Shown here: one piece after another, positions 55,993 to 64,000 of the stretch
How the letters are laid out: each line of letters starts with the position of its first letter
How positions within the stretch are numbered: the stretch's first letter is position 1
DNA from: Clostridium septicum
GTDB taxonomy: Bacteria; Bacillota; Clostridia; Clostridiales; Clostridiaceae
Direction: 5' to 3'
NCBI RefSeq assembly: GCF_003606265.1
Contig: NZ_CP023671.1
Span: 3,224,001-3,288,000 of the forward strand
Length of the DNA stretch: 64,000 nt
Translations under genes and position numbers: made by a program
Notes under the pieces: generated by a model
The model's database searches: none
Told to the model about the DNA's origin: nothing
The model's input: the letters and a program-made list of their open reading frames with translations, nothing else

Positions 55993-56037
55993 TAAATATA
56001 TAAGATTGGAATAAAATGGGAATAAGGGGAGAAGAAC

Positions 56038-56844
56038 ATGAATGGAACAAAAATATCAGTATTAATTGCTGATGATAACAAAGAATTCTGTAGTATCTTA
56101 AATGATTATCTATTAAATCAAAGAGATATTGTAGTAACAGGCGTTGCTAAAGATGGAAGGGAAGCTTTAGCATTAATAGAGGAAAAGAAACCAGATTTAG
56201 TGGTTTTAGATATAATAATGCCTCATTTAGATGGACTTGGAGTATTAGAAAAGTTAAACACAATGAATTTAGAAAAAATGCCAAGAATAATAGTATTATC
56301 AGCTGTAGGTCAAGATAAAATTACACAAAGAGCTATTACTTTAGGAGCTGATTATTATGTGGTAAAGCCATTTGATATGGATGTGTTTACTAAGAGAATT
56401 AGAGAAATGTTTAATGGTGTTCCTACAGAAGCAGTTAGAAGGGCTACAACAGTTGTAGAAACAGAAGCACCTATGCAAGCTAAAGGTCCTGTTGATTTAG
56501 AAACAGAGATTACAAACATAATTCATGAAATTGGAGTTCCAGCACACATTAAAGGGTATATGTATTTAAGAGAAGCAATAACAATGGTTGTAAATGATAT
56601 GGAATTACTTTCAGCTGTTACTAAGGAGTTATATCCATCAATAGCAAAGAAGTATAATACAACTGCATCAAGAGTAGAAAGAGCTATAAGACACGCTATA
56701 GAAGTGGCTTGGGGTAGAGGACAAATAGAAGCTATAAATAAACTATTTGGATATACTATCCACAATGACAAAGGTAAGCCTACAAATTCAGAATTCATAG
56801 CAATTATAGCAGATAAGCTAAGACTTAAGAATAAAGTATCTTAA
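56038..56844 (+). CDS. spo0A: Sporulation master regulator Spo0A
   Basis: 268 residues. The receiver domain has the acidic pocket ADDN (Asp12, Asp13), phosphorylated Asp58 in [12 protein letters not shown], and VVKPF. The DNA-binding domain lies at about 150-265, with [38 protein letters not shown] (recognition helix) and [17 protein letters not shown]. When phosphorylated it binds 0A boxes and starts sporulation and, in clostridia, solvent or toxin programmes. Start is ATG behind AGGGGAGAAG. A sigma-H-like promoter lies upstream. Confidence 0.98.
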   Translation: MNGTKISVLIADDNKEFCSILNDYLLNQRDIVVTGVAKDGREALALIEEKKPDLVVLDIIMPHLDGLGVLEKLNTMNLEKMPRIIVLSAVGQDKITQRAITLGADYYVVKPFDMDVFTKRIREMFNGVPTEAVRRATTVVETEAPMQAKGPVDLETEITNIIHEIGVPAHIKGYMYLREAITMVVNDMELLSAVTKELYPSIAKKYNTTASRVERAIRHAIEVAWGRGQIEAINKLFGYTIHNDKGKPTNSEFIAIIADKLRLKNKVS

Positions 56845-56950
56845 AGCTAGTAATAGAGCCAAAGTTAGGAAATAGATGGCTATAAATATCATGAAAATAG
56901 CTATAGAATTTTTAATTTATATCTATAAATATATTTTTAAATTTACAATT

Positions 56951-57003
56951 AACATCTTTTATTTATTGATTAAAAAATCGATAAATAGAAGATGTTTTTT
57001 TAT
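56951..57003 (+). terminator. Terminator after spo0A
   Basis: An 18-19 bp stem (AACATCTTTTATTTATTGA with TCGATAAATAGAAGATGTT, two G-U type mismatches) around an A-rich loop, followed by T7. It lies about 105 bases after the spo0A stop. Confidence 0.85.
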
Positions 57004-57646
57004 GATAAGAATTACCGAAAAGTCAAAGTTTATACAAGGTATACTACAAGATTCTGTAGTTTGAAAGGATTAGCGTCTAAAACTATAAAAAGATTATAAA
57101 TCTAATTTAAAAATTAGATACATATATTTATAAAGAAAAGACTTAATTAATATTATTAAATTACCTTTTTCATGAATCGTTGTGGATACACAAACTTGAT
57201 CTTTACTAATTACATCTTTTCTTGACTTTTTTATTATTGCTAAGTAAAATTGCAATAAAAAAAATAGCACCTATGACCAGTAGGCACTACACAAAACTTA
57301 ATATGTTTTATAAACCGTTATCAACAATCATCCCACTTGGAGAATAGTTAACTTCGTAATTTAATTATACTCTGAAAAAATATTATTGACAACAGGATAT
57401 TTTTTACAGTATAAAATAGTTTATTTATGTAGCTTTTAAATATGATATGGAATCTTAGATGTAACTAAGGAATATAAAGATAAATCAAGTAAGTTTTTCA
57501 AATAATAAATCTTAATAATAAACTTAAAAATAACACATAAAAATGGGTGTTTTTATATGTTATTTTTTATTTTAATTTAATAATTATATAATATAGAAGA
57601 GTTAAGAAAATTAGTGTAAAATTATATTTAGACAGGAGGAGTTTTT
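57004..57646. other. Intergenic region between spo0A and the small membrane protein gene
   Basis: No intact gene is supported. On the minus strand around 57200-57290 a short stretch could encode GAIFFIAILLSNNKK, a membrane-like fragment between stops, perhaps a remnant. On the + strand a promoter-terminator pair lies at 57386-57570 (listed separately). ATCTAATTT/AAATTAGAT forms a small palindrome near 57100-57119. Confidence 0.6.
57386..57570 (+). ncRNA. Candidate small RNA unit: promoter plus terminator without a gene
   Basis: A strong sigma-A-like promoter, TTGACA with an 18-base spacer to TATAAA (57386-57415), is followed about 110 bases later by an 18-bp terminator-like stem-loop (57526-57567, one mismatch, loop TGGGTG) with T-rich flank. 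The expected transcript is about 150 bases. Only very short reading frames are inside; one reads ILDVTKEYKDKSSKFFK without a standard start. Confidence 0.4.
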
Positions 57647-58084
57647 ATGAGATATAGTGTTGATGCAAAATATACTAAGGTTGAAAATGGGATTAAAACA
57701 ATTTTTATGAACTGTACTTTAATATTAACAATGCTTATAATATTAAATTTAGTTTCAATTTTTTTATTTAAAAAGCAGGTTATGAGTTGGATTTATATAG
57801 TGTTCTTTTCAATTATTTATGGACAACTATGGAATTTAAGTAATAAGAAAGTTATAGCTACAATACCTTTTAAAATTGATGAAAATACCCTGATAAAAAT
57901 TTTGAAAAGAAATAAATTAAAATTTGAAGTTAATTCTGAAAAGATAATAAAAATAAAGATGGATTTTGTAGCTACTATGATTAAATTGGATTTAATAATT
58001 AGAATTTTAGATAATAAAGTTGAAATTGAGGGTGCAAAATATATGGTAGAAAATATTATAGGAAAGATAGAAAATATAAATTAA
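57647..58084 (+). CDS. Small membrane protein, unknown function
   Basis: 145 residues. Two adjacent membrane helices (FMNCTLILTMLIILNLVSIFLF and VMSWIYIVFFSIIYGQLWNL, about 24-66) are followed by a cytoplasmic-type basic domain (IKILKRNKLKFEVNSEKIIKIK). I do not recognise the family. Good ribosome site GGAGGAG. It ends 11 bp before the NUDIX gene, so the two are probably one unit. Codon use is like its neighbours. Confidence 0.7.
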   Translation: MRYSVDAKYTKVENGIKTIFMNCTLILTMLIILNLVSIFLFKKQVMSWIYIVFFSIIYGQLWNLSNKKVIATIPFKIDENTLIKILKRNKLKFEVNSEKIIKIKMDFVATMIKLDLIIRILDNKVEIEGAKYMVENIIGKIENIN

Positions 58085-58095
58085 GGGGATATTTT

Positions 58096-58614
58096 ATGAA
58101 TTTAAATGAGAAAACTTTAAAAGAAAGAATAATACATAAAGGCAACTTTATGACTTTTGTTAATGTTGATGTCGAATTACCTAACGGAAAATTAGGAAAT
58201 AGGGATATATTAAAACATCCAGGAGCATGTGCTATATTACCATTTTTAGATGATGAAAAAGTTATATTAGTAAAACAATTTAGAAAGCCATTAGAAAAAA
58301 CTTTAATAGAAATACCAGCAGGTAAACTTGATAAAGGAGAAGAACCCAAGAAGTGTGCTATTAGAGAATTAGAAGAGGAAACAGGTTATATTGCTAAGGA
58401 AATTAGTTATTTAGGAAAGATTGCAACAGCTCCAGGTTTTTGTGATGAAATAATTTATTTGTATAAAGCTACTGGGTTAATTAAAGGTAAGAAAAATTGT
58501 GACGAAGATGAATTTACAGAATTAGTTGTTATGTCTTTAGAAGAAGTTAAGGAGAAAATTAAATCAGGAGAAATTATAGATACTAAAACTATAAGTGTTT
58601 TAGCATATTTATAA
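58096..58614 (+). CDS. nudF: NUDIX hydrolase, ADP-ribose pyrophosphatase type
   Basis: 172 residues. The Nudix box is GKLDKGEEPKKCAIRELEEETGYIA (G-x5-E-x7-REUxEExGU) at about residues 76-100, preceded by VILVKQFRKPLEKTLIEIPA. The E-I-P-A-G-K layout is typical of ADP-ribose pyrophosphatases (NudF/YqkG). Hydrolyses ADP-ribose to AMP and ribose 5-phosphate with Mg2+. A related gene (yqkG) lies near spoIIM in Bacillus too. Confidence 0.9.
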   Translation: MNLNEKTLKERIIHKGNFMTFVNVDVELPNGKLGNRDILKHPGACAILPFLDDEKVILVKQFRKPLEKTLIEIPAGKLDKGEEPKKCAIRELEEETGYIAKEISYLGKIATAPGFCDEIIYLYKATGLIKGKKNCDEDEFTELVVMSLEEVKEKIKSGEIIDTKTISVLAYL

Positions 58615-58618
58615 GATA

Positions 58619-58662
58619 AAAGGTATGTAATTTTAAAAGCTAAATTACATGCCTTTTTTATT
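58619..58662 (+). terminator. Terminator after the NUDIX gene
   Basis: AAAGGTATGTAATTT pairs with AAATTACATGCCTTT (one G-U pair) and is followed by T residues. Confidence 0.82.
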
Positions 58663-58711
58663 TGAAATTTTATGATAAAAGAAAAAATAGATGTTACATA
58701 TATTCAATTAT

Positions 58712-58740
58712 GAATAATACGGATTTTAAAATCATAATAT
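58712..58740 (+). promoter_or_regulatory. Sigma-E-like promoter of spoIIM
   Basis: GAATAATA, a 13-base spacer, CATAATAT, about 31 bases before the spoIIM ATG. Both halves fit the sigma-E pattern and spoIIM is sigma-E dependent in Bacillus. Confidence 0.6.
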
Positions 58741-58771
58741 GTTTTATAGCAACTATTGAGGAGGATATAGA

Positions 58772-59407
58772 ATGAATATAATAAGCAGATTAAATTCAAA
58801 TTTAAAAGAAAATAAAGTGCTATACATATTAGTACTAATATTTTTCTTTGTTGGTATTATCCTAGGATCTTATGTAGTCAGGTATATGAGTGGAGGCGAT
58901 GCAAAAGATTTATCAAGTTATTTTACAAGCTTTATAACAAGTTTAGGAGAAAAACCAATAGATAAAGCTACATTGATTTTTGATATCTTAAAGAAAAATT
59001 TGTTGTTAATAATAATAATATTAGCTCTTGGTTTTACTGTGTTTGGAACACCATTTATATTAATAATTGATTTAATAAAAGGATTTACTTTAGGGTATAC
59101 TTTTAGTTTTTTGTTAACTACTTTTGAGGGTAAAGGAATATGGATAGCATTAGCATCTACTTTGCCACAAAATATTTTATATATACCATTTTTTATAGGT
59201 ATAAGTATAATTTCATTAGAAATTTCTTCAAGAAAATTAAAAGAACACTTCTTTAATGGAAATAAAGTTAATAGAATAGTAACAAACCAATTATTAATGA
59301 AACTTAGCATTTTTATTAGCATCTTTGTAATTGGAGCTATTGTTGAAACATACATTTCTCCAAGTTTAATTAAAATAATAGTTGCAAAAGTTTATAAAAT
59401 TGTATAA
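58772..59407 (+). CDS. spoIIM: Stage II sporulation protein M
   Basis: 211 residues with five predicted membrane helices. FFVGIILGSYVVRYMSG comes early, then IIIILALGFTVFGTPFILIIDLIKGFTLGYTFSFL and PQNILYIPFFIGISIISLEISS, the pattern of SpoIIM/DUF95. Part of the SpoIIDMP machinery that thins septal peptidoglycan and drives engulfment. Start is ATG behind GAGGAGG. It lies between the NUDIX gene and the xerD-like gene, the same neighbourhood as in Bacillus. Confidence 0.93.
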   Translation: MNIISRLNSNLKENKVLYILVLIFFFVGIILGSYVVRYMSGGDAKDLSSYFTSFITSLGEKPIDKATLIFDILKKNLLLIIIILALGFTVFGTPFILIIDLIKGFTLGYTFSFLLTTFEGKGIWIALASTLPQNILYIPFFIGISIISLEISSRKLKEHFFNGNKVNRIVTNQLLMKLSIFISIFVIGAIVETYISPSLIKIIVAKVYKIV

Positions 59408-59476
59408 ACAAATGAAAATAAAAAAAGGGAATTAAATTTTTTTGTCGAATAATAATAATTAGGATAGGGGAGAGTT

Positions 59477-60355
59477 ATGAAAGAGATAGTAAATGAGTAT
59501 AGGGAATCTTTATTAAAAAGTCATAAGAGCGAGAATACAGTTTATGCCTATGTAACAGATGTTAATCTATATGTTAAGTATTTAAACAATAAAAATATAG
59601 ACATAAATGAAACTGATAATGTATCAGTTTTAGGTTATATTCAGTACTTACTAAGCCAAGGAAAATCAGAAAGATCAATTAATAGAATAGTTATAAGCTT
59701 AAGAAGTTTTTATAATTATTTAAAAGATCAAAAAGTAGTTAAGGAAATTCCTAAAATCTATTATAAAAGTACAGCTACAGCAAAGAAGTTGCCAGAAATT
59801 CTTACTGTAGAGGAAATTGACAGAATCATAAAGATTGTTGATAAGGATTGCAATAAAGGAACAAGAGATAATGCATTACTTGAATTAATGTATGCTACTG
59901 GAATGAAAGTTTCTGAAATAATTGGGTTAAAAGTATGGGATGTTAATTTAGATTTATCATTTGTTAAATGTCATGATAATAAAAATTACGAAAGATTAAT
60001 TCCTATTGGAAGAAGTGCACTAGAAGCTTTAAAAGATTACTTTAAAATTAGAGATCAAATTGCTTCAGCTGGAGTGGACAATCTTTTTGTTAATTTAAAT
60101 GGGAATCAGCTAACAAGGCAAGGAGTATGGAGAATAGTTAAAGAATATTCTCATAAAGCAGGAATAAAAAAAGAAGTTAATTTAAATACTTTTAGACATT
60201 CTTTTGCTGTGCATTTACTTCAAAATGGGGCAAATGTTAGAGCTGTTCAAAAACTGTTAGGAAATCAAGTTCTTACTTATATGGATACTTACTATGAAAT
60301 AATAAACAACGATAAAATAAACTTAGTTTATAAAAATTCCCATCCTAGAGCATAA
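59477..60355 (+). CDS. XerD-like tyrosine recombinase with most catalytic residues replaced
   Basis: 292 residues. The SAM-like N-domain is at about 1-90 and the phage-integrase C-domain at 105-275. Compared with XerD, Arg I is Lys144 (MYATGMKVSE), the catalytic Lys is Asn168 (with Lys169 next to it), His II is Asn237 (NTFRHSF), and His/Trp III is Asn263 (LLGNQVL). Only Arg240 and the nucleophile Tyr272 remain. The gene sits at the conserved spoIIM-xerD-deoB locus, so it is the positional counterpart of XerD but is unlikely to recombine dif sites normally. The frame is intact with GGGGAGAG as ribosome site. It may have become a DNA-binding protein. Confidence 0.85.
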   Translation: MKEIVNEYRESLLKSHKSENTVYAYVTDVNLYVKYLNNKNIDINETDNVSVLGYIQYLLSQGKSERSINRIVISLRSFYNYLKDQKVVKEIPKIYYKSTATAKKLPEILTVEEIDRIIKIVDKDCNKGTRDNALLELMYATGMKVSEIIGLKVWDVNLDLSFVKCHDNKNYERLIPIGRSALEALKDYFKIRDQIASAGVDNLFVNLNGNQLTRQGVWRIVKEYSHKAGIKKEVNLNTFRHSFAVHLLQNGANVRAVQKLLGNQVLTYMDTYYEIINNDKINLVYKNSHPRA

Positions 60356-60401
60356 TAAATATATAATTTAGGGGCTTTATAAAATGAAAGGAGTTAGTTT
60401 A

Positions 60402-61568
60402 ATGAAAAGAGCAATTTTAGTAGTTATGGATAGTTTAGGTGTTGGCGCATTACCAGATGCAGACCTTTACGGAGACGCAGGAAGTCATACTTTAGACCAT
60501 GTTTATAAAGCTTGTGGGGGATTAAATATACCTAATCTTGAAAATCTAGGCTTTGGTAACATCGAAGGCGTTACAGAACTTAAAAAAGTAGATAAGACAA
60601 CTGGTGCTTACGGAAGACTAATGGAGAGATCAAAGGGAAAGGATACAGTTACAGGTCACTGGGAAATTGGAGGAGTTATTTTAGAGAAACCTTTAAATAC
60701 TTATCCAAATGGATTCTCAGATGAAATAATTAATGAATTCTTAGCTAAAGTAAACAAAAAAGGAATTCTAGGAAACTGTGTTGCATCAGGTACAGCAATA
60801 ATTGAAGAATTAGGAGATGAACATGTTAAAACAGGTTATCCAATAATTTATACTTCAGCTGATTCAGTTTTTCAAATTGCAGCACATGAAGATGTTATTC
60901 CATTAGAAGAACTTTATAAAATGTGCCAAATAGCAAGAGAAATGCTTGTTGGAGAACATGCGGTTGGTAGAGTTATAGCAAGACCATTTGTAGGGAAATC
61001 AGGGGAATATAAAAGAACTCCAAATAGAAGAGACTATGCTTTAGATCCATTCTCAAAGACTATGTTAGAATATTTAAAAGAAAATGGAAAAGAAGTAGCA
61101 GCAGTAGGTAAAATTGAAGATATATACAATCAAAAGGGAGTTACAGATGCTATTCATACAAAAAATAACATGGATGGTGTAGATGTAACACTTAAATATA
61201 TGGATACTGTAAAAGAAGGATTAATATTTACTAACTTAGTAGATTTTGATATGTTATATGGACATAGAAATGATCCAAAGGGTTATGGTAAAGCAATTGA
61301 AGATTTAGATGGAAGATTAAATGAAATATATTCAAAGATGACAGATGAAGATATTTTAATACTAACAGCAGACCATGGTTGTGACCCAACAACTTCAAGC
61401 ACAGATCACTCAAGAGAATATATTCCAGTTTTAATATATGGAAAAAATATAAAACCAGTAAATTTAGGAACTAAAACTGGATTTACTGATATTGGTAAAA
61501 CGATATTAGATTATTTTAATATAGAAAACGATATAGATGGAAGTAGTTTTTTAAAAGAAATTTTATAA
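60402..61568 (+). CDS. deoB: Phosphopentomutase DeoB
   Basis: About 388 residues of the alkaline phosphatase superfamily. N-terminal metal site VVMDSLGVGALPDA, then KGKDTVTGHWEIGG with the catalytic Thr, NLVDFDMLYGHRNDP, and ILTADHGCDPTTSSTDHSREYIPVL. Converts (deoxy)ribose 1-phosphate and 5-phosphate. ATG 60402 is the start, 8 bases after AAAGGAG; an ATG at 60384 lies ahead of that site. Works with the next gene in nucleoside salvage. Confidence 0.96.
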   Translation: MKRAILVVMDSLGVGALPDADLYGDAGSHTLDHVYKACGGLNIPNLENLGFGNIEGVTELKKVDKTTGAYGRLMERSKGKDTVTGHWEIGGVILEKPLNTYPNGFSDEIINEFLAKVNKKGILGNCVASGTAIIEELGDEHVKTGYPIIYTSADSVFQIAAHEDVIPLEELYKMCQIAREMLVGEHAVGRVIARPFVGKSGEYKRTPNRRDYALDPFSKTMLEYLKENGKEVAAVGKIEDIYNQKGVTDAIHTKNNMDGVDVTLKYMDTVKEGLIFTNLVDFDMLYGHRNDPKGYGKAIEDLDGRLNEIYSKMTDEDILILTADHGCDPTTSSTDHSREYIPVLIYGKNIKPVNLGTKTGFTDIGKTILDYFNIENDIDGSSFLKEIL

Positions 61569-61612
61569 AATAAAAAAAATTATTTAGGGGATAAATTTAG
61601 GAGGACAATAAA

Positions 61613-62917
61613 ATGAGAATGTACGACGTTATTTTAAAGAAAAGAATGGGAGAAGAATTAACTAAAGAAGAAATAGAATTCTTTGTAAATGGATATACAA
61701 AGGGTGAAATTCCAGATTATCAAGCTTCAGCTTTATTAATGGCAATTTTCTTTAATAAAATGAATAAAAGAGAAACTGCTGATTTAACAATGGCAATGGT
61801 TAGATCAGGTGATGAAATAGATTTAAGTTCAATTAAAGGAGTTAAGGTTGACAAACATTCAACAGGTGGTGTTGGAGATAAAACAAGTATATGTTTAACT
61901 CCATTAGTTGCATCTTTAGGAGCTCCAGTTTCAAAAATGTCAGGTAGAGGTCTTGGACACACTGGTGGAACTATAGATAAATTAGAATCATTCCCAGGAT
62001 TTACAGTAGAATTAACAGAAGAACAATTTATAAATAACTCAAATGATATTGGAATAGCTATTATGGGTCAAACTGGAAACATAACACCAGCAGATAAAAA
62101 AATATATGCTTTAAGAGATGTTACTGCAACAGTTGATAATCGTTCATTAATAGCTGCAAGTATTATGAGTAAAAAAATAGCTTCAGGATCAAATGCTATA
62201 GTTTTAGATGTTAAAGTTGGAGAAGGAGCTTTTATGAAGACTCCAGAAGATGCTAAGGCACTTGCACAAGCAATGGTTGATATTGGAACACACTGTGGAA
62301 GAGAAACAATCGGTGTAATTTCAGATATGGATCAACCTTTAGGATTTGCTATTGGTAATGCTCTAGAAGTAAAAGAAGCTATAGAATTATTAAAAGGAAA
62401 CGGTCCTAAAGATTTATTAGAATTAGTATTAACATTAGGAAGTAACATGTTAGTATGTGGTAAGATAGCTAAAGATTTTGAAGAAGGTAAGAAACTTCTT
62501 ATGCAAAACATTGAAAATGGTAAAGGTTTAGCTAAATTAAAAGAATTCGTTGCAGCTCAAGGGGGAGATGCATCATACGTTGATGATGTAGAAAAGCTTC
62601 CAAAAGCTAAATACGTAGTAGAAGTTAAGAGTGAAGAAGAAGGATTTGTATCAAAGATACATGCTGAAGAATTTGGTTTAATAGCTATGGAACTTGGAGC
62701 TGGTAGAGCAACTAAGGAAAGTGAAATAGACTTAGCAGTTGGTATAGTATTAAACAAGAAAAGAGGAGACAAAGTTAATAAGGGTGATGTATTAGCTTAT
62801 ATTCACAGTAATGATGAAAACAACATAGCTAAAACATCTAAGAAAATCAAAGAAAACTTTGTTATTACAGAAAAATTTGAAAATAATATTCCACTAATTT
62901 ACGATATAGTAAAATAG
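61613..62917 (+). CDS. pdp: Pyrimidine-nucleoside phosphorylase
   Basis: 434 residues. It shows [21 protein letters not shown] (phosphate-binding, about 81-101), [48 protein letters not shown], and the C-terminal domain with [17 protein letters not shown]. Splits uridine, deoxyuridine and thymidine with phosphate; the pentose phosphate goes to DeoB. Bacillus has a purine phosphorylase (pupG) at this place, so the swap is a local difference. AGGAGG precedes the ATG. Confidence 0.94.
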   Translation: MRMYDVILKKRMGEELTKEEIEFFVNGYTKGEIPDYQASALLMAIFFNKMNKRETADLTMAMVRSGDEIDLSSIKGVKVDKHSTGGVGDKTSICLTPLVASLGAPVSKMSGRGLGHTGGTIDKLESFPGFTVELTEEQFINNSNDIGIAIMGQTGNITPADKKIYALRDVTATVDNRSLIAASIMSKKIASGSNAIVLDVKVGEGAFMKTPEDAKALAQAMVDIGTHCGRETIGVISDMDQPLGFAIGNALEVKEAIELLKGNGPKDLLELVLTLGSNMLVCGKIAKDFEEGKKLLMQNIENGKGLAKLKEFVAAQGGDASYVDDVEKLPKAKYVVEVKSEEEGFVSKIHAEEFGLIAMELGAGRATKESEIDLAVGIVLNKKRGDKVNKGDVLAYIHSNDENNIAKTSKKIKENFVITEKFENNIPLIYDIVK

Positions 62918-62931
62918 TTTTTTCACATCAA

Positions 62932-62976
62932 AAAAATATGATAAAAAGAAATTTATTTCTTTTTATCATATTTTTA
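62932..62976 (+). terminator. Terminator after pdp
   Basis: AAATATGATAAAAAGAAA pairs perfectly with TTTCTTTTTATCATATTT around a short loop, followed by T-rich sequence. Confidence 0.88.
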
Positions 62977-63017
62977 TTTTTTTTGGTAACAATAAACTTG
63001 AAGGGAGGCTATATAAA

Positions 63018-64000
63018 ATGAAAAAAATTTTTATAAAAAGAATTTCTATTATTGCTTTAAGTTTATTTTGTTTAACAAGTTTACCAACAAAAGCAAATGA
63101 AAAAAATTATAATGATGTTGAAGAAAAACAAGAGAATATGGATGATGGTGTTGAGGAAACGTATAAGGAATGGGATACGGAAGTTTTTAATGATGAGGGT
63201 ATTAATGTAGAAGCAAAATCAGCTTTACTTATTGAACCAACAACAGGAAAGATAATTTATGAAAAGAATATAGATGAAAAATTTGCACCAGCATCAGTTA
63301 CTAAAATAATGACAATGCTATTAACTATGGAAGCTGTAGATAGTGGAAAAATAACACTTCAAGATAAAGTTACATGTAGTGAAAATGCTAAAAAAATGGG
63401 TGGTAGTACAATGCTTCTTGAAACAGGAGAAGTAAGAACCGTAGAAGAATTGCTAAAAGGTGTTGCAATTGCATCAGGAAATGATGCAGCAGTAGCTTTA
63501 GCTGAATATTTAGGTGGTACAGAAGAAGCCTTCGTAGAAATGATGAATAAAAAAGCTAAAGAGCTTGAAATGACAAATACAACTTTTAAAAATTGTAATG
63601 GGTTACCAGCTCAAGGGCATGAATCAACTGCTAGAGATATTTCTATTATGTCTATGGAATTATTAAAACATCCTCAAATATTAAAATATTCAGGTACATA
63701 TATGGAAACTATTTCAGAAGGTCGTAAATCACCTATTGAATTAGTAAACCATAATAAGTTAGTTAGATTTTTTGAAGGTTGTGACGGACTAAAAACAGGG
63801 TATACAGAAGAGGCTAAATATTGTATAAGTGCAACTGCTACAAAAAGTGGTGTTAGAATGCTTTCAGTTATAATGGGAGCACCAACTTATAAAATTAGAA
63901 ATAGAGATGCAGGAATGCTTTTAAATTATGGATTTTCAAAATACGAAGGTAAAAAACTTGTGTTAAAAGATGAAGATGTAGAAACAGTTTATTTAAGTAA
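63018..64000 (+). CDS. dacF: D-alanyl-D-alanine carboxypeptidase, DacF type, cut by window end
   Basis: 327 complete codons, then off the edge without a stop. A signal peptide (FIKRISIIALSLFCLTSLPT, cleavage near TKA) is followed by the S11 peptidase domain: SVTK (Ser93), SGN (153-155) and LKTGYTEEAKY near residue 257. The small C-terminal beta domain begins before the window ends. Trims the terminal D-Ala of peptidoglycan stem peptides outside the membrane. In Bacillus dacF follows deoB-pupG and precedes the spoIIA operon, so spoIIAA-AB-sigF may lie just beyond. Ribosome site GGGAGG. Confidence 0.92.
   Translation, partial: MKKIFIKRISIIALSLFCLTSLPTKANEKNYNDVEEKQENMDDGVEETYKEWDTEVFNDEGINVEAKSALLIEPTTGKIIYEKNIDEKFAPASVTKIMTMLLTMEAVDSGKITLQDKVTCSENAKKMGGSTMLLETGEVRTVEELLKGVAIASGNDAAVALAEYLGGTEEAFVEMMNKKAKELEMTNTTFKNCNGLPAQGHESTARDISIMSMELLKHPQILKYSGTYMETISEGRKSPIELVNHNKLVRFFEGCDGLKTGYTEEAKYCISATATKSGVRMLSVIMGAPTYKIRNRDAGMLLNYGFSKYEGKKLVLKDEDVETVYLS

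Larger units (their letters stand above)
54739..56037. other. Accessory intergenic region upstream of spo0A (1.3 kb)
   Basis: Very A/T-rich, with stops in all frames and no intact gene that I can support. It holds a perfect 11-bp palindrome at 54771-54795 (TCAATAGTATA/TATACTATTGA), a 7-bp palindrome GTGGTAA/TTACCAC at 55066-55082, a decayed serine recombinase at 55306-55533 and the spo0A promoter near its right end. It reads like a graveyard of former insertions. Confidence 0.7.

Noticed and set aside
56876..57064. 62-residue frame after spo0A
   Set aside because: It runs straight through the spo0A terminator hairpin and has a composition expected from A/T-rich non-coding DNA.
57200..57290. 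Minus-strand membrane-like fragment GAIFFIAILLSNNKK
   Set aside because: Stops on both sides, no start and no further homologous sequence; at most a remnant.

Overview
The window is chromosomal DNA of a low-GC, spore-forming Firmicute, most likely Clostridium sensu stricto. The evidence is very A/T-rich codon use with strong GGAGG-type ribosome sites, a full spoIIIA operon, spo0A, spoIVB, spoIIM, spoVD/spoVE-type genes, and a gene order (xseAB-ispA-dxs-tlyA-nadK-argR-recN-spoIVB-spo0A) typical of clostridia. Species cannot be named from the sequence alone.

Layout. 1-4.8 kb: end of an exopolysaccharide glycosyltransferase cluster, a cyclodeaminase-family gene, a PdaA-like deacetylase and ychF. 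4.8-6.4 kb: an IS1182-type element inserted in the ychF terminator. 6.5-21.5 kb: division and cell-wall cluster (mraZ-rsmH-ftsL-PBP-murE-murF-mraY-spoVE/ftsW, ftsQ-DUF881-sbp-DUF881, yggS-sepF-yggT-ylmH-divIVA). 21.5-26 kb: rluD, pyrR, an RNA methyltransferase and rqcH. 26-33 kb: a lipoprotein and a type IV pilus/competence-like operon. 33-40 kb: efp, a zinc-ribbon protein, spoIIIAA-AH and an Asp23 protein. 40-51 kb: nusB-folD-xseAB-ispA-dxs-tlyA-nadK-argR-recN-spoIVB. 51-56 kb: an accessory insertion between spoIVB and spo0A, holding an orphan solute-binding lipoprotein, a small secreted lactococcin-972-like protein, a second IS copy and a decayed serine recombinase. 56-64 kb: spo0A, a NUDIX hydrolase, spoIIM, a degenerate XerD, deoB, pyrimidine-nucleoside phosphorylase and the start of a dacF-like carboxypeptidase.

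How the genes work together. Much of the window serves peptidoglycan synthesis, septation and sporulation. mraZ heads the wall-precursor genes and probably autoregulates through three 10-bp repeats. SepF and DivIVA serve the septum. The SpoIIIA proteins and SpoIIM act during engulfment, SpoIVB signals across the forespore space, and Spo0A is the master regulator. Promoter-like matches for sigma-H (spo0A) and sigma-E (spoIIM, weaker for spoIIIA) fit this.

Most unusual points: both IS copies sit inside perfect stem-loops that were duplicated whole (23 and 35 bp); the XerD-like protein lacks most catalytic residues; the small secreted-protein gene is out of frame by one base at an A8 tract; yggT has no standard start codon; and mraY has a hairpin between its Shine-Dalgarno sequence and start codon. 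I saw no tRNA, rRNA or CRISPR array.
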